Assembly: GCA_023053545.1 (NCBI GenBank)
Contig: JAKZAN010000006.1
Coordinates: forward strand, 5,833,001 to 5,897,000
Direction of reading: 5' to 3'
DNA length: 64,000 nt
Source of the DNA: Lepidurus packardi
Lineage: Eukaryota > Arthropoda > Branchiopoda > Notostraca > Triopsidae
The position numbers were made by a program, and so were the translations under genes. The notes beneath the pieces were generated by a model, which made no database searches, had not been told where the DNA came from, and saw only the letters and a program-made list of their open reading frames with translations. Positions 35,162-48,282 of the stretch are shown piece after piece (position 1 is the stretch's first letter; the number at the start of each line of letters is the position of its first letter).

Positions 35162-36128
35162 TGTTGCTTAAATCTTAAGATCAATTTCGTTACTCATTTT
35201 GCTAATACGAGTACTGTTACCTAAGAAATGGAACAGGATGGTTTCACCCAAGAACTACGATATTTTCCTACGTCAATAGAAACTTATGGCACATCCATTA
35301 AGCACATTTCTTTCAAGTATTTATAAAACTCGGAAAAACAGTAAGTGAACGATATTTTTCGATTACTTTATAATAGGTGTTTTTCGCTAAAACTTGTTAA
35401 TTGGTTTCGTACAGAGGGGCCATCTATTTAAATTTATTGCCAACATTTGACTGCTTTCGTGGAAAATGTATTGCAAAAGAAAAAATGCGTATCGTGCGAA
35501 GTTCATTTCGAGAATTATTGGAAGTCCGATTGCCAACGAGAAAGCAGTAAAATGTAATTTTATTATAAGACATGAGCTTGTAGGGTTTGCAAGATCATGT
35601 GCAAGATTATTCTCGCTGATGTAGCCCGTATAACACGATGTTTAAATCGAAGCACTGATACTGTCTAATGGATACCCTGCGCAATAACACTGAAAACTGA
35701 GAACTGCTTACCTTACTCTTTCACCTGCCTTTGCCAGTCTGAATACAAAAAGGACATGACCGAGGTTTCTTACTCGAAGACCTGTTCTTGCCTGAATGTG
35801 TCGATTTCTGTCTTCTTTGGGAAAATATTTTAGAACATGGACTAATCCAACCCCAGTTTTGCACTTACACTTATTATCTTCCGTCAAAACCAGAACAAAT
35901 CCTGCAGTTTCACTGTTGTACACGAAGGACCTGTACCCTGCCTTTTGTAATTGCACACGCTTGGGAGCCAAGCAAAGACGCCACCTATAGCGCATTTGGA
36001 CATTCGAACTAAAAACAGTTTTGTTTAGAAATACTGGTTACTCGTGAAAGATTTTGGAATTGGACACTTAAAAGACAAAACCATCAGTTTTAGAGCTCTC
36101 ATTCTACTGAATCTTCACCATTTAAAAC
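35162..36128. other. Spacer upstream of NCBP3
   Basis: No exon is supported. It separates the secreted-protein domain from the dense housekeeping block. Confidence 0.5.
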
Positions 36129-37623
36129 ATGGAAGAGAGAGATGTTGACATGGAGGATGGAGAAGTTGATGATCAGGTAAATTTTATTAGTATCAAACCA
36201 ATAAACTAACATACGTGATTTTATTCATACTCCGCTATCGGTTTTAGACCGAAAATGGAAAAAAAGAAGAAAGAGTGTTTCCCAGTATAGTACCCGTAAG
36301 TTTTCTAGACATGGGTTCAACGATTTACTCGCCTGTTCCTGAAGACGACCTGCTAGCCTTATATATCAGGTAAAACTACATTATATACTCAGAGATCCTA
36401 AAATAAGATATAACAGTTTAAATAATTTTTCTTCTCAAGCCTGGAATTACCAGAAGATGAAGTCAATGAAATGGTTAAACAACCCACCACGAAAGCACCC
36501 CATTGGGTTCATAGGCTTGAAGCCATCCATTTGCGGGGAACTGAGGACATGAGCACAAATGATATATTTGATTATTTTAATAGCCATAAACCTGCCTCAG
36601 TCGAGTGGATAAACGACTTTTCTTGTAAGTGTACTCTCAAGTAAAACTTTAACGCAGGTATATCTCCCTTTAGGTAATGCCGTGTGGCTGGATGCTACAG
36701 CAGCAGCCAGGGCCATGCTTGCTTTTTCTGATGCAATCATTAAGAATACCAAGAAACCCCAAACGGAACCAGAAGAAAAGAATACCATAAAAGACGAATC
36801 ATTACCAGATATTTCCATTCCTCCTGGTGTGTGGCGCAAAGGGAAATCTTCCGCCAAAGCTAAAGGAATGTTAATGCGTTTTGCAACGAAAAACGACAAG
36901 AAAGTGCGCGGTGCAGAAAAGCAAAGTCGTTATTATCAAAAATATGGGAACCCAAATTATGGAGGTATATATTTCCTAGTAGGGAAGCCTTGTTTTTGTC
37001 ATAATTTCATTGCACCAGGTATGAAAGGGCTTATCTCCAATTCAAAGAAACGTCGACTGCGAGGTGATCACACAGACGATAAGAAAAATCCATGGGGAAA
37101 TTTGGCTGAAGAATGGGGAGATAATGAGGATTTGGAGGAACGGTTTTTAAGTGAGTTTTTGTTTTCCTCTTTTTCTACATTCGACAATAAGAAACATATG
37201 TTCGTCGCTTTAGGCAAGCAGTTATTTCCTCCGTCCTTAGCTCGATGTCTAGGGAGACAGCCACGACCATCTCCTTCGAGATCAGGTGATGACGCAAGTT
37301 CGGGAAGCCAGTCAGAAAGTGACGAATCGGACAGACACGGTGGAAAAAAGCCAAGAATGCGAATGTATGCTGACGATGAAGAGAAAAAAATCAGTCGACC
37401 AATATCCAAACATATGAAAACCGTTGACTGGGGAGATAAGCTGAATGCACTCAGGCAAGGTTCAGATATGCAAGTGCCTGAGGATTTCGAGTATGGCGAA
37501 GGTAAAACTGATGATCTGCGAACTAAACTGACCAGAAGGAAAGACACCCAGCCCATTACTGGGGCGAGTTTTGATTTACGGAGCAAGTTAAAAAACCGAT
37601 CGATGCCCATGGACGATGAATAA
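36129..37623 (+). CDS. NCBP3: Nuclear cap-binding protein subunit 3
   Basis: Six exons (36129-36176, 36248-36369, 36440-36624, 36674-36964, 37019-37150, 37214-37623) give 395 residues; the human protein is about 620. The N-terminus is acidic (MEERDVDMEDGEVDD). The RRM-like domain, about residues 60-140, contains VHRLEAIHLRGTEDMSTNDIFDYF and VEWINDFSCNAVWLD. Then come YYQKYGNPNYGGMKGLISNSKKRR, the most conserved family segment, and an acidic/serine-rich tail with RMRMYADDEEKK and repeats TDDLRTKL / SFDLRSKL. NCBP3 binds capped RNA and supports mRNA processing and export. In vertebrates the domain carries a WLDD motif needed for cap contact; here it is WIND. Introns at 36965-37018 (54 bp) and 37151-37213 (63 bp) are multiples of three without stops. 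Confidence 0.92.
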
Positions 37624-37817
37624 TATTAAGCAACAATCACCAATATGTAACGGGGACCTGGAATACATCATGGAACATGTCCGCTAAGTACTTTCTGCCT
37701 AAGCATTATTTTGTAGACTTAAAATCTTCCCATAAAGCTTAAGTACATCGCAAGCTGAAGTTGAATAGCGAAACATCACGGAAAATTATCGAATATTTGT
37801 TTCATTCCTGATTATTA

Positions 37818-38868
37818 TTAGGCTTCTGCTTTAGCTTTCCCCTTTTTAGCAAACCAGTCATCCGATTTGTCGTTGGCGATGGCTTGTTTTAAAGTTTCCT
37901 CAGCTTTTGGATCCACTTGAGATAATTCACGGAACCTCTCGTCTCCTACAAAGCAAATCTCGTGGCCATCCTAACAAGCAAATTTAGTCACTGAATTCGT
38001 TCCGTAAGGAAATGAGGAACTTACGGGATCCGCTAAGATGATAACTTGTACAGTAGCTTTCCCAGGAGTATCGAGGCTAACAAAAGGCGTTAATATCGTT
38101 TGGTTTTCGTTTTTCATTTTCGCTTCTATTTCAGGCAGCTGCTCAGAAGGGCAAGAGAACGCAATGCGACCAAATGCTTTCGCATGATCCACCGAGGTTC
38201 CTATGTCTATCAACTCTAATTTCGCTTGTTCCTCTGCATAGCCTAATATTATCCTATCTTTATCTTGCTCATAAATCTGCATCTCCAATAGTCTGACCCA
38301 ATAATCGCAAGACTTTTGAAGATCAGAACTCGCTAAGGTCACTTTCTGGACTGGATCTAATTAGAAAAGGTGTCATAATCGTTCTACATAAACTGCATAC
38401 ACTTTCTTACCACTCGTGACTGTCTGGGGTTCATCAAGTAAATAGAATTTGCATCCACCTGGGGCCTCTACGAAAGTCTTTCCATTCTTTTCATGCACAG
38501 GCCAGGTATGTTTTCTCGCATTTTCCAAAGCTTCTTTAGAACGTATGGTGAGGCCCAAAAAGTCATTGCCCAATTTATAGGTGGACAACCCATAATTATA
38601 CGTCAGTTCAACGACAAAATGATTGTCTTCGGACCCATAGCCAACCATAGTTTTGCTCCACTTGCCATCATACGGCCCATTACAAGCAGCCTTGCAGCCT
38701 TCTTCGAATTCTTCGTGTCTCAAGATCTAAATCGGGGAAGAATTGTTAACTTACGCTGAAACAGTGAATAAAGTTAACCTTCATTCCGAGTATTTCCAGG
38801 TAGAACTTTGTCGTCAAATTACGGTCGCCAACTTTGAAAACGAAATGCAAAGCTCGTCTTGAGGCCAT
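37818..38868 (-). CDS. GLOD4: Glyoxalase domain-containing protein 4
   Basis: Four exons (38868-38779, 38726-38411, 38356-38025, 37970-37818) give 296 residues, as in GLOD4 (about 298). Two vicinal-oxygen-chelate (glyoxalase/bleomycin resistance) domains: [17 protein letters not shown] with [22 protein letters not shown], and [21 protein letters not shown] with [26 protein letters not shown] and [11 protein letters not shown]. It ends in the family tail [17 protein letters not shown]. The catalytic activity of GLOD4 is uncertain; it is a conserved mitochondrial/cytosolic protein. It converges with NCBP3 (195 bp between stops) and diverges from MRM3. Confidence 0.95.
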
Positions 38869-39035
38869 TTCCGTATTTCCTCAAAGGTAAAGAAGCGCAA
38901 ACAGGTGTTCTCTCTATGCTCCCACCGGCTCTGATCCTACTAATTTTCCAGTCCGGAGGGGGCAAATATAAGCAAAACCGCTCAGCAAGCGCCATCTGCC
39001 ATGAGTTTTGTAACCGAGAAAGTAGAGAAAATAGG
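38869..39035. promoter_or_regulatory. Shared divergent promoter, GLOD4 / MRM3
   Basis: Only 167 bp separate the start codons of the two divergent genes. There is no TATA box. Both genes must be driven from here or from within their 5' ends. Confidence 0.6.
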
Positions 39036-40638
39036 ATGACGTCCATAAAACACGTGCTGTTTTGTTGTTCAAAGCAACTTAATTTTATTAGAAGCGTGTA
39101 CCTAGAAAGACGATTTTATAGTCGAGGGCATATAAGACAGCCAATTGAAGTCCTTTCAGCCCATGGATCCGAGGTGCTACACTCAGGCAAGAAATTCAAA
39201 GTTGTAAACCGTTCAGAGACGCATACAAAAGAATCGCCCTCTCAATTCCGTGAACTTCGAAAGGAACAAAGCAAAGAAGTACTAGAAAGTCAAGCAAGTC
39301 CATACGGTCAAAGTAGAGCCAAGAAGTTCACTTTCGATTCAGCCAGCCAACCAATTAATCAACGACAGCTCAAACCCAAAAAACCGGAGTCCAATGGAGA
39401 ATCTAAGGACAAGGACAAATCATTGGACAAGGAGTCCATGTCCAATGGGGAATCAAAAAATCAAGCAAACGTTCCAAAGCGTACTCTTAGTCTTGCCGAA
39501 GCAGAGAAGAAACTTAAGTATATATACGAAAATCATAACAGTTGTATGAGGCATTTCCTTGTAATTTTCTTTTCAAAGTTCTCTGCTGGTAGATGTTAAA
39601 TCGAAGAAGAGTCGAGAAAAGCAGCAAAAAATATTGTTAGAGGGTCGGCGGCTTGTCGCTGATGCAATTCAGGCAGGAGTGAAAGCTGAAGCTGTTTTTT
39701 ACAGCCGCGAAGATAATCTGGAAAATATTCCACTTCGTGGCGTCGAGATTATTAAGGTCCCTTATAAACAACTGGAGCTCTGGTCTGATCTCAAAACTAG
39801 CCCCGGGGTATTAGGTGAAATATAATAAGTGGTAGTTTCATGAACGAACATTCAACTGATTCAAGACCTCAATTTTTAAGGCATCTTCCATCTACCGAGC
39901 AGTTCGCAGTTGAAGCTGGCAAAGCCCACCATTCCGTTAACAATCATTTGTGACAATGTGCGCGAACCCGGAAACCTGGGCGCTATTTTACGCAACGCAG
40001 CAGCTGTTGGAGCTAGTTCGATGGTACTAATGAAAGGTAAGTTAACTGTTGGCCATTGCGAAAGGTGGATTAAATTGTGGAAAATTTTACTAGGGTGCAC
40101 GGACCTATGGGATAGCAAAGTCCTTAGGGCTGGAGCAGGAGCTCATTTTCGCATTAACGTTATATCGAATCTGGAATGGAGTTTGATTAATAATTACGTT
40201 CCTGAAGAATCAGTTGTGTATCTTGCTGACACTGATGCTAATCCTCCAAAGGAAATGGATGCGCGTACTGCTCGTATATTGGAAAAAGCAGAAATGCTAC
40301 GAACTTCCGAAACTGAGATCATTGATAATCAGGAGCTCGTGCGGGACAGTAGCTTCGATAATCTCGACGCGGTAGAAGTTTACAAAAAGATTCCTATGCC
40401 AGTCAAGCAGTATAGTCAAACTTTGTTTGCGAAGTATGGTCCAGTTACATTAGTAATTGGTGGTGAAACTCACGGCCTAAGTGGCTCTGCTTATAAACTT
40501 GGTCACGAGCGTAATGGCGTTAAGCTAAAAATCCCGTTAGAATGCCAAGTAGATAGCCTAAATTCAGGTGTGGCTATGGGGATCCTTGCTTATGAGATTC
40601 GACGACAACTTTTGATATCTTGTCCTGACAAAGCATAA
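39036..40638 (+). CDS. MRM3: Mitochondrial rRNA 2'-O-methyltransferase 3 (SpoU family)
   Basis: Four exons (39036-39540, 39593-39814, 39881-40036, 40094-40638) give 475 residues. The N-terminus MTSIKHVLFCCSKQLNFIRSV followed by LERRFYSRG looks like a mitochondrial targeting sequence. A long charged linker (ESKDKDKSLDKESMSNGESK) precedes the RNA-binding region (KILLEGRRLVADAIQAG). The SpoU motifs are present: DNVREPGNLGAILRNAAAVG (motif 1), VTLVIGGETHGLS (motif 2) and DSLNSGVAMGILAYE (motif 3), which form the knotted AdoMet site. MRM3 methylates a guanosine in the A-loop of mitochondrial large rRNA. The donor at 39541 (GTTGTA) is weak, but the join is in frame and matches the family. Intron 40037-40093 is 57 bp and stop-free. 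Confidence 0.93.
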
Positions 40639-40843
40639 CTAATAAATAATACACTAGTTCTCTCTTAAATAGCGACAATTATTTTTCTTGACTTGTCCAA
40701 ACATGTAGAAAGTTAGGGTATATAAACCTGGACATTCGAGTGTATATTTTGTGTAAATATGAGAATTACTAACTAAGTCATAATTAAGCCCATAATAAAG
40801 AATAAAATACGGAGCACTTTCAGGAATGCTAGCAAGATGCAAA

Positions 40844-43634
40844 TCAAAGTTTGGCCGAGATATCCGGTATCATAATAGGCCACCAACTAGGGCGTTCGAA
40901 ACAAGTTGGATCGGCTGTCATAGCCCGCTCCAAGTTCTCATATATCTGTCGATATTCGTAGTTGTATAACAATAAACAAATACTCGTATATACTTTTCCA
41001 TCCGACGCCCCCAGAGCGGAATTCAAAATGAAGTCTGTAGGTGCGAAGGTATCTACCAGCGATACAGCATCGTCTTTCAATGCCATGCATAGTTCGGTTA
41101 TATGTTGACGTAAATGCAAAGTAGAATCTCCGTCTTTCAAGAAACCACCTATCAAAACGAGAATTGGTTTGAGTTTTGAAGTAGAGACTAACATAATGTA
41201 CCTTGATATAGAGTCGCTAAGTGCTTTTCTAAAGACCACAAACCATAGAGCTGAATGATTTTAGTAAGCACAGGGCGCAGACTGCTCTCCACAGAAGGAT
41301 TTTCGGTTAAAGCTATGAATCTTTGCAAAACAATCAGCTGTGCAGTAGAATATAGTAATATCAAGTTGTGTAACAAGTTTGCGATTTTAGTCGTTTTACC
41401 TCCATGAATGCTATTGAAAGAGGTCGGGCCAGGTATATTTGAACTTGATTTCGGGCAGTAAATGTATCGACTCCTTGTCTAAGCAGCTTTTCCATTTGAG
41501 CTGAAGTTTCGTAAAGCAAGTGAACGACTAACCACTCATAGGCTTCTACGCATTCTATATGCATATATAGTTGAATCTAATATTAATGGGTTAAAGAATA
41601 TGCAATTCGTTAGTTATACTTTGCGGGTTCATCCAATAGCTGTTTTCTGTTTGTCCAACGCTTTTCTTTTTAATTAAATCAAATGATTCCAAAAATACGG
41701 CAGAACCAAAGGGAGATCTCGCTTCAATCCAGGCTCTTCGAAGATCAGGGCGTAGTTTCTTAATTCCGTAGTAAGTTGCTAATAACCAGTTGCTAGTTTG
41801 CTGCAACAAAACGTTATTGTCCCCTTCATACGTACAGTTCGCATCGTTATCATCTCGTAAAGAGCCAAAACCAGACACTAGAATTCGTAAGTAAATTTCA
41901 CGTCAGCTTAAATAAAGAAAATAAAAAGCCAACCGGACAGATAGCCATGGCCACCGCAAGCCTCTCTGCATTCCTGAATGGCATCCTGAGCTAGCCACCC
42001 AGCTAACGGTTTAGCAGCAGAGGATATTGCATGAATTTCAGCTCCCATCGCAGCCTATGGTAACGAGTTTACCAACCCACCTCAGATAAAGTGAAAACGA
42101 ACTTACAGTTGTATTAGAATTGTCTTTCCTACTGAGGCCGAGGCGGAAATCGAAGAAGTTCCTCGAGAACGTTTTCGAGAAGTACGTAAAAGTATAAGCG
42201 GCTGCGATGTAAGGAAACAAACGCCATTGCTAGACCAGCGTTTGAACCAGAGTTAAAACAATGGTTAATAACATATACAAAGATCCCATAAAGGCGTATA
42301 CCTGCAGCGAATACTCAATAACGGGTAATTCCTCGGTGGACGTTTCAGGACCGAACTGCCTCCTGGCTGCCGAATATCGGACAGCAATTACTAAGGCCTT
42401 TTGCAAATTCGCCATCGCAATTTTAACAATGCCTACTCTTCCGCTCGATAAGTTTCCAAGAGAAGCACCTTGAATATATATTTATAAGAATAGCATGCCA
42501 GTAATATAGTAGGTTTGATAACAAATTAAAAATACCAAGTCGTTTTTTAGGATCTGTAAAAGGGGACATATAACACCCATTATTATCCACGTCCCCAGTT
42601 CTATTCAGCAAAGATATCTTCGGTACCCGATACTGATTAAACAACATGAACCTAAATGAACACCTGATTTTAAAAACTTCACAAAATGCACCCAAGTCGA
42701 AAAGATTTACCCATTATCTACGCCGTTCAAGCCTAATTTAGGTCCCATATCCCCAATAAGTAGACCTGGTAAGGCCTCCAAAGTTTTCACGTGACGGATG
42801 GGGACAAAGAATCCATGCAATCCATGGCATTGACCATCTGGTGTATATAACTGTGCGAACACAGTAGCATGAGTAGACGTCTTGCCTAAAGAGGTAGAAA
42901 TCACGAAATAGCATATAATTCAAAATGGGAAACTTAAAATTACCCAAATTCCCAGCCCAACATTTGGCAGCTTCGAAGTCGGGAGTATGCAGTATAAATT
43001 CTTTTGTGCTGATATCGTACGTTGCGGTAGTGCGCATTGCTTTCGTGTTGGTTCCATGAGCAATTTCAGTAAGGCAGAAACATCCCGTAATCTCACCATT
43101 TCTAAGTTGGTTGATAAAGACTTGATGTTGGGAAGTTCCTATCCCTGCCAAACTGCGAATAATAAAGTCGCATAGCAAGACTCGTTTAATAGAAAGCGAC
43201 CAATCGTACTGACCCAGGCAATTAGTGAAAGCGTCCGCCTGTTTGTGTAATGTAATCGTACAACTTTTTTTTAAATATTGTATTGTTGTTGTTATACCTT
43301 AAAAGGATTTAAAAGCATAGCCTTTTCTGTAAGAAAATTGTACTCGTTTAAGCGTAACACACGTTTCGTTGTTATCTCTCGATGTTCCTCAACGCTCAAA
43401 GGAATAGGACTGTGAGCGAACAAAGGGTCTTTCTCCAAAGTCAAGCAGATATGTCTCTTTGAATGACTTCAAGTTAGGATAATCATAGAACAATACGCAC
43501 ATGAGTCTTACTTTGAATTGGATTATTTCTTCCCCCTCCAGCAATAAAGCCATCTTTTTCGAACAAAACGATGATTTCTTTCGGTACCGGTCAAGAGGAC
43601 CGGGGGAGAAGTCCGGGAGAAGAGTAAAAGACAT
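40844..43634 (-). CDS. ACOX3: Peroxisomal acyl-CoA oxidase, ACOX3-like, paralog A
   Basis: Thirteen exons (43634-43512, 43456-43298, 43238-42944, 42885-42711, 42651-42536, 42468-42302, 42229-42107, 42054-41934, 41877-41620, 41554-41400, 41337-41202, 41148-40994, 40945-40844) give 694 residues, the size of ACOX3. Motifs: [20 protein letters not shown] and [11 protein letters not shown] (FAD/substrate site of the acyl-CoA dehydrogenase fold), [49 protein letters not shown] (the Glu of TYEGD is the catalytic base in this family), and a C-terminal AKL, a type 1 peroxisomal targeting signal. It oxidises acyl-CoA to enoyl-CoA with H2O2 release, probably branched-chain substrates. Its paralog lies 1.35 kb away in the same orientation. 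Confidence 0.95.
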
Positions 43635-44982
43635 TTTTACTGGAAATGAATTGCGGAATATACTGTGAACAATTAAACAAGTAAGCCATTTTTTTTATCC
43701 AATTTGAAGTTCAAAATATAAGAGAATAAATAACCCAACCCCGAGATTAATATGCTTTGTCATGCAAGCAAGCGTGCATTACATCATTATTCACGTGTCC
43801 CGTGGTTTAATAACCAGCGTTTATGTATTTTTTATATTTTTCTAGAAAGTCACTCAGTCCACAAGTTAGTCGTTCTGAACTTTCTCTTTCTTTTGCATTT
43901 TTTTTACCAATTTTATATGGTGCGGCTATCGTACAAGGCCCAGACCCTCTGCCAAACGTACCCTGACATTCTCCACTTAACCCTGACAAATATCCGCATG
44001 AGTGTTTGCCTACGTTGCTACAGTATGTAGTTACATAGGTAACCAATATAAATAAGTAATATAAGAAAGTAATATAAGCAAGCAATTAAGTAGCAAATAA
44101 TAAGTCGGTTATTACGAAATAGGGCTACTGCGCAGAAGCCACGACTTCTATATCCATGAAATCTTACAAAACACTTCAAAATATCTGCATACATGCAGGT
44201 TAGATTCACTGCCAAGTAAAGTTACCTGTTGACTGTATGTATATCCTTTAATATTCAATCGAAAGCACAAAAAAATGACGGTTAGTATAGTATTACTGCT
44301 TGCACAATAATTAGACTTATTGGTAAACATCGCAACTATAACTAGCATCACAACGCTTGTTTGGCCATCGTCATTGGACTTTGGCTCGTCGCCCAGTTTG
44401 TTTCCAACAACTACGCGATAGCAAAAGACCAAGGTCAGATGCACTGACCAAGTAACGGAAAATTGACTTCAGAGAAACCCCTAAGTTACCTTATATAAAA
44501 AGTCCTTTATTAGCAGGGACACTTTGATAGTGACTGCCGCACTTGTGTACATATCCCAGCCGTACACGTACATACGGATGGTAGTGGTGAACTAAAATAG
44601 GAAATACTAATTATGATGTTTCAAAGATAAATTACGATGATAACTATGACATTACAAGGGCAAGAAAATATGAGTTAATACAGGCACTATCACAGATAAT
44701 TCTATTATATAGCGGTACAGCATTCCGGTAAATTCTCTTAGCAGAACCGCAGTGGAGCAATTAGTTTATTGTCCAGTGAAAAAACAGCAGAACTTTCTGT
44801 TACACTGTTGACGTGCAAGTCACTTCATACATGCACACTAGGACTACACGGAAGCCTAAACTATTTAAACACAGTGAACGATTGTCTTGTAACAACGACA
44901 CATACAATCAATATAGGTACAAGCAGGTAATAACCATAACATACCATAGTGATACAGGAATGCTAAATGAGAAGTGCACTTT
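43635..44982. other. Spacer between the two ACOX3 paralogs
   Basis: No exon is supported. It contains the promoter of paralog A (left end) and the 3' flank of paralog B (right end). Unlike the coding exons, it shows no obvious similarity to the region upstream of paralog B. Confidence 0.5.
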
Positions 44983-47811
44983 TCAAAGTTTGGCCGAGGG
45001 CTTTGAAACCATAATAGACCACCAGTTCGGACGCTGGAAACAGGTTGGATCAGCTTTCATAGCACGTTCCAAGTTCTCGTAGATCTGTCGATAATCATAA
45101 TGTGTATGCGAGTAAAAAAAAAAACATTCATACCTTTCCATCGGACGCCCCCAAAGCGGAATTTAACACGAAATCAGTAGGCGCGATCGCATCTACCAAA
45201 GATACAGCCTCATCTTTCAACGCGGTACATAAATCTACTACATGTTGACGTACTTGCAAAGTAGAGCTTCCGTCTTTCAAGAATCCACCTAGAAAAACGA
45301 GTGATTTACGGAAGTTTCGAAGCTATACGCAATTCACCTTGGTACAAAGTGGCCAAGTGCTTTTCCAATGCCCACAAGCCATAGAGCTGAATAATTTTAG
45401 CAAGCACGGGGCGAAGGCTGTTATCCACATCGGGACTTTGAATGAAAGCTTCGAACCTTCGTAAAACGTTTAACTATCGATAAAAATTGAAATTTTATAC
45501 AAAGCAAATTATAATTCTGAATAATTTTTTTTATATATATAAAGCAGTTCACAAGTCCTATAATTGTGTATAAAGCCTTAAGTTATAAAGCAATTATTAC
45601 CTCCATAAATGCAACAGAAAGCGTTCGGGCCAGATAGACTTGGACTTGATTGCGGGCAGTAAAAAGGTCTATACCTCGTTTTAGCAAATGTTCCAATCGC
45701 GTAGAAGTTAGGTCCAGCAAGTAAACAACTAGCCACTCGTAGGCCTCAATGAACTCTACATTAATCAAAAAGTTAATTGCTAACTGCGTGCCATTACTTT
45801 CTCTCATTTTACTTTTGGGATCCATCCAAAAATTCTGGCATGTTTTGGAAACACTTCGGTTTTTGATTATATCGTAATGTTGTAAAAAGGCAGCAGAACC
45901 AAAAGGCGATTTTTCTTCCACCCACGCTCCTCTCAAGTCAGGACGTACTTCCTTAATTCCGTTATACAAAGCTATTAACCAGTTACTAGTTTGCTGCAAC
46001 AGTACATTGTTGTCTCCTTCATATGTGCAATTCGCATCATTATCGTCTCGTAGGGAACCGAAACCAGAAACTGCAACCGAAACTTGATAAGAAAACAAGA
46101 TTCTAACGGACTGCAAACATACTGGCCAAATAACCATGTCCGCCGCAAGCTTCTCGGCATTCTTGAACAGCATCCTGTGCTAGCCAACCTGCCAACGGTT
46201 TAGCAGCAGAGGATATCGCATGAATTTCAGCACCCATTGCCGCCTAGACAAACCAAGTCACTTTTTGATTAAAAATTCAACAAGTTTGAACTTACGGTTT
46301 TATCAGGACTGTCTTTCATAATTAAACCAAGACGAAACTCCAAAAAGTTTTGAAGGAACGTGTTGGAAAAGTGCGTATACGTATACGTGGCAGCGACGTA
46401 CGGAAACAAACGCCATTGCTAAAAATGAGTACAGTCATAGGAGATAATGCACAGACACGATTTGTACTTTTTTACCTGTAACGGGTACTCGATAACAGGT
46501 AATTCCTCTTTTGAATTTTCGGGACCAAATTGCCTCCTGACCGCCGAGTATCGGACAGCGATTACTACAGCCTTTTGCAAATTAGCCAAAGCCATGGCAA
46601 TAATGCCTACTCTCCCATTGGATAGATTTCCAAGTGAAGCTCCTGCACATTATCAAACGAATAAGATAGCGCTACTTATATACTGTTTTCAGATTTAAAA
46701 AAAAAAATACCCAGCCGCTTTTTGGGATCTTTGAAAGGAGTTACATAGCGCCCATCATCCTCTACGTCCCCAGTTCTGTTCAGCAACGAAATCTTGGGTA
46801 CTCGGTAATGGTTGAAAGACAGAAACCTACACGAAAATCGTTTAAGAAAATAGGCAAACAGAGAAAGACGAATTCATCATACCCGTTATCTACACCATTC
46901 AAGCCAAGTTTTGGTCCCATGTCTCCAATAACTACACCTGGCAAGTTTTTCAGAGTTTTCTCGCTACGAACTGGGACGAAGAATGCATGCAAGCCGTGGC
47001 ATTGCCCGTCCGGGGTGTACAGCTGTGCAAATACAGTGGCATGCGTAGATGTTTTGCCTAACAGCAATGGACGTTAAATAATAGGGAAGTAGGTATATAA
47101 GGAATTACCTAAGTTCCCAGCCCAACACTTTGCAGCTTCGAAATCAGGCGTATGCAATACAAACTCTTTCATGCTAATATCATACGTGGCAATTGTACGC
47201 ATTGCTTTCGTATTGGTCCCATGACCAATTTCAGTTAGGCAAAAACAGCCGGTGATCTCATTACGCTTTAGACGCTTAATAAAGACGTGATGTTTCTCAG
47301 TGCCAAGACCGGCTACACTTCCAACAACGAAGTCGCAAAGCAAGATCCGCTTTACAGACAGGGACCAATCGTACTGGCCCAGGCAATTAATTAAGGTGCT
47401 CGCCTATTTATTTTAATTAAATACATGAATTAAAATGAAGGATTAAAAATTACAAATCCTTGCTTGCTACCTTTAACGGGTTGGAGAACAAAGCTTTGTC
47501 TGGAAGGAAATCATATTCGTTCAAGCGCAAAAGTCGTTTCACTGTAATCTCTCGATAATCCTCCATGGTCAGCGAGGTAAGACTATGAGCGAACAAAGGG
47601 TCTTTCTCCAAAGTTGACCAGACATGTCGCTTTAAATGGTAAAAATTCAATACTCTTCCACACAATGCCAATAATACGCGAAATTTACCTTGAATGCAAT
47701 TATTTCTTCACCCTCCAAAAGGAAGGCCATCTTTTTCCAGCAAAAAGATGCATTCTTTCGGTAAAGATCTAAGGGACCCGAAGCAAAGTCAGGAAGAAGA
47801 GGATTCTCCAT
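44983..47811 (-). CDS. ACOX3: Peroxisomal acyl-CoA oxidase, ACOX3-like, paralog B
   Basis: Thirteen exons (47811-47689, 47629-47471, 47403-47109, 47057-46883, 46826-46711, 46642-46476, 46418-46296, 46243-46123, 46070-45813, 45755-45601, 45473-45338, 45288-45134, 45084-44983) give 694 residues. Every exon has exactly the same length as in paralog A, while introns differ in length and sequence. The same catalytic motifs are present ([56 protein letters not shown]) and the protein also ends AKL for peroxisome import. The first exon starts [19 protein letters not shown]. Intron 45756-45812 (57 bp) is stop-free and in frame. It is a tandem duplicate, likely with a shared or subdivided role in peroxisomal beta-oxidation. 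Confidence 0.95.
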
Positions 47812-48282
47812 GATCAATTCGACTTGAAAAATGATGTCACCGGTAAAGATACGCAACGCACTTGGCAGATCCGATCTAAGAAACACGAATCACGCGAACG
47901 GATTAGCGATGCGTTTAAAATTAAACCTTTTCAGTACATTTACTACACTCACGTGCTCTTCTTCTAGATAAGAACAAGAGATTGTCGGATCTTAATTATC
48001 TGCTGTGTTTGATTTTATCCCTTGTCGTAAAATACCAACAATACTTTTTCAAGTAGCGCGCTCTTAGCCTGGTGAGAAGAGCATACAAGGAACATAAAAA
48101 TTTCTTTTGAAGTTTACCTTTTGCGGTTTTGTGTCCTTTCGTATTCTTAAAACCAAATACAACTGAGAAAGTGAATTATACTCCACTGAAATACCCCTAT
48201 CTATTAGGAGAACGCTTGGCGGGTTTTAGTAAACAACAGCTTCGACGACTACTGTACTAGCTGAGCTTGTAGCCGATAAGAA
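47812..48282. other. Divergent intergenic region, ACOX3 paralog B / CD2BP2
   Basis: The 471 bp between two divergent start codons carry no exon. No TATA box is seen. Confidence 0.5.

Noticed and set aside
45756-45812. 19-codon insertion in ACOX3 paralog B
   Set aside because: It has GT-AG ends and the paralog has a stop-containing intron at the same point, so it is an intron.
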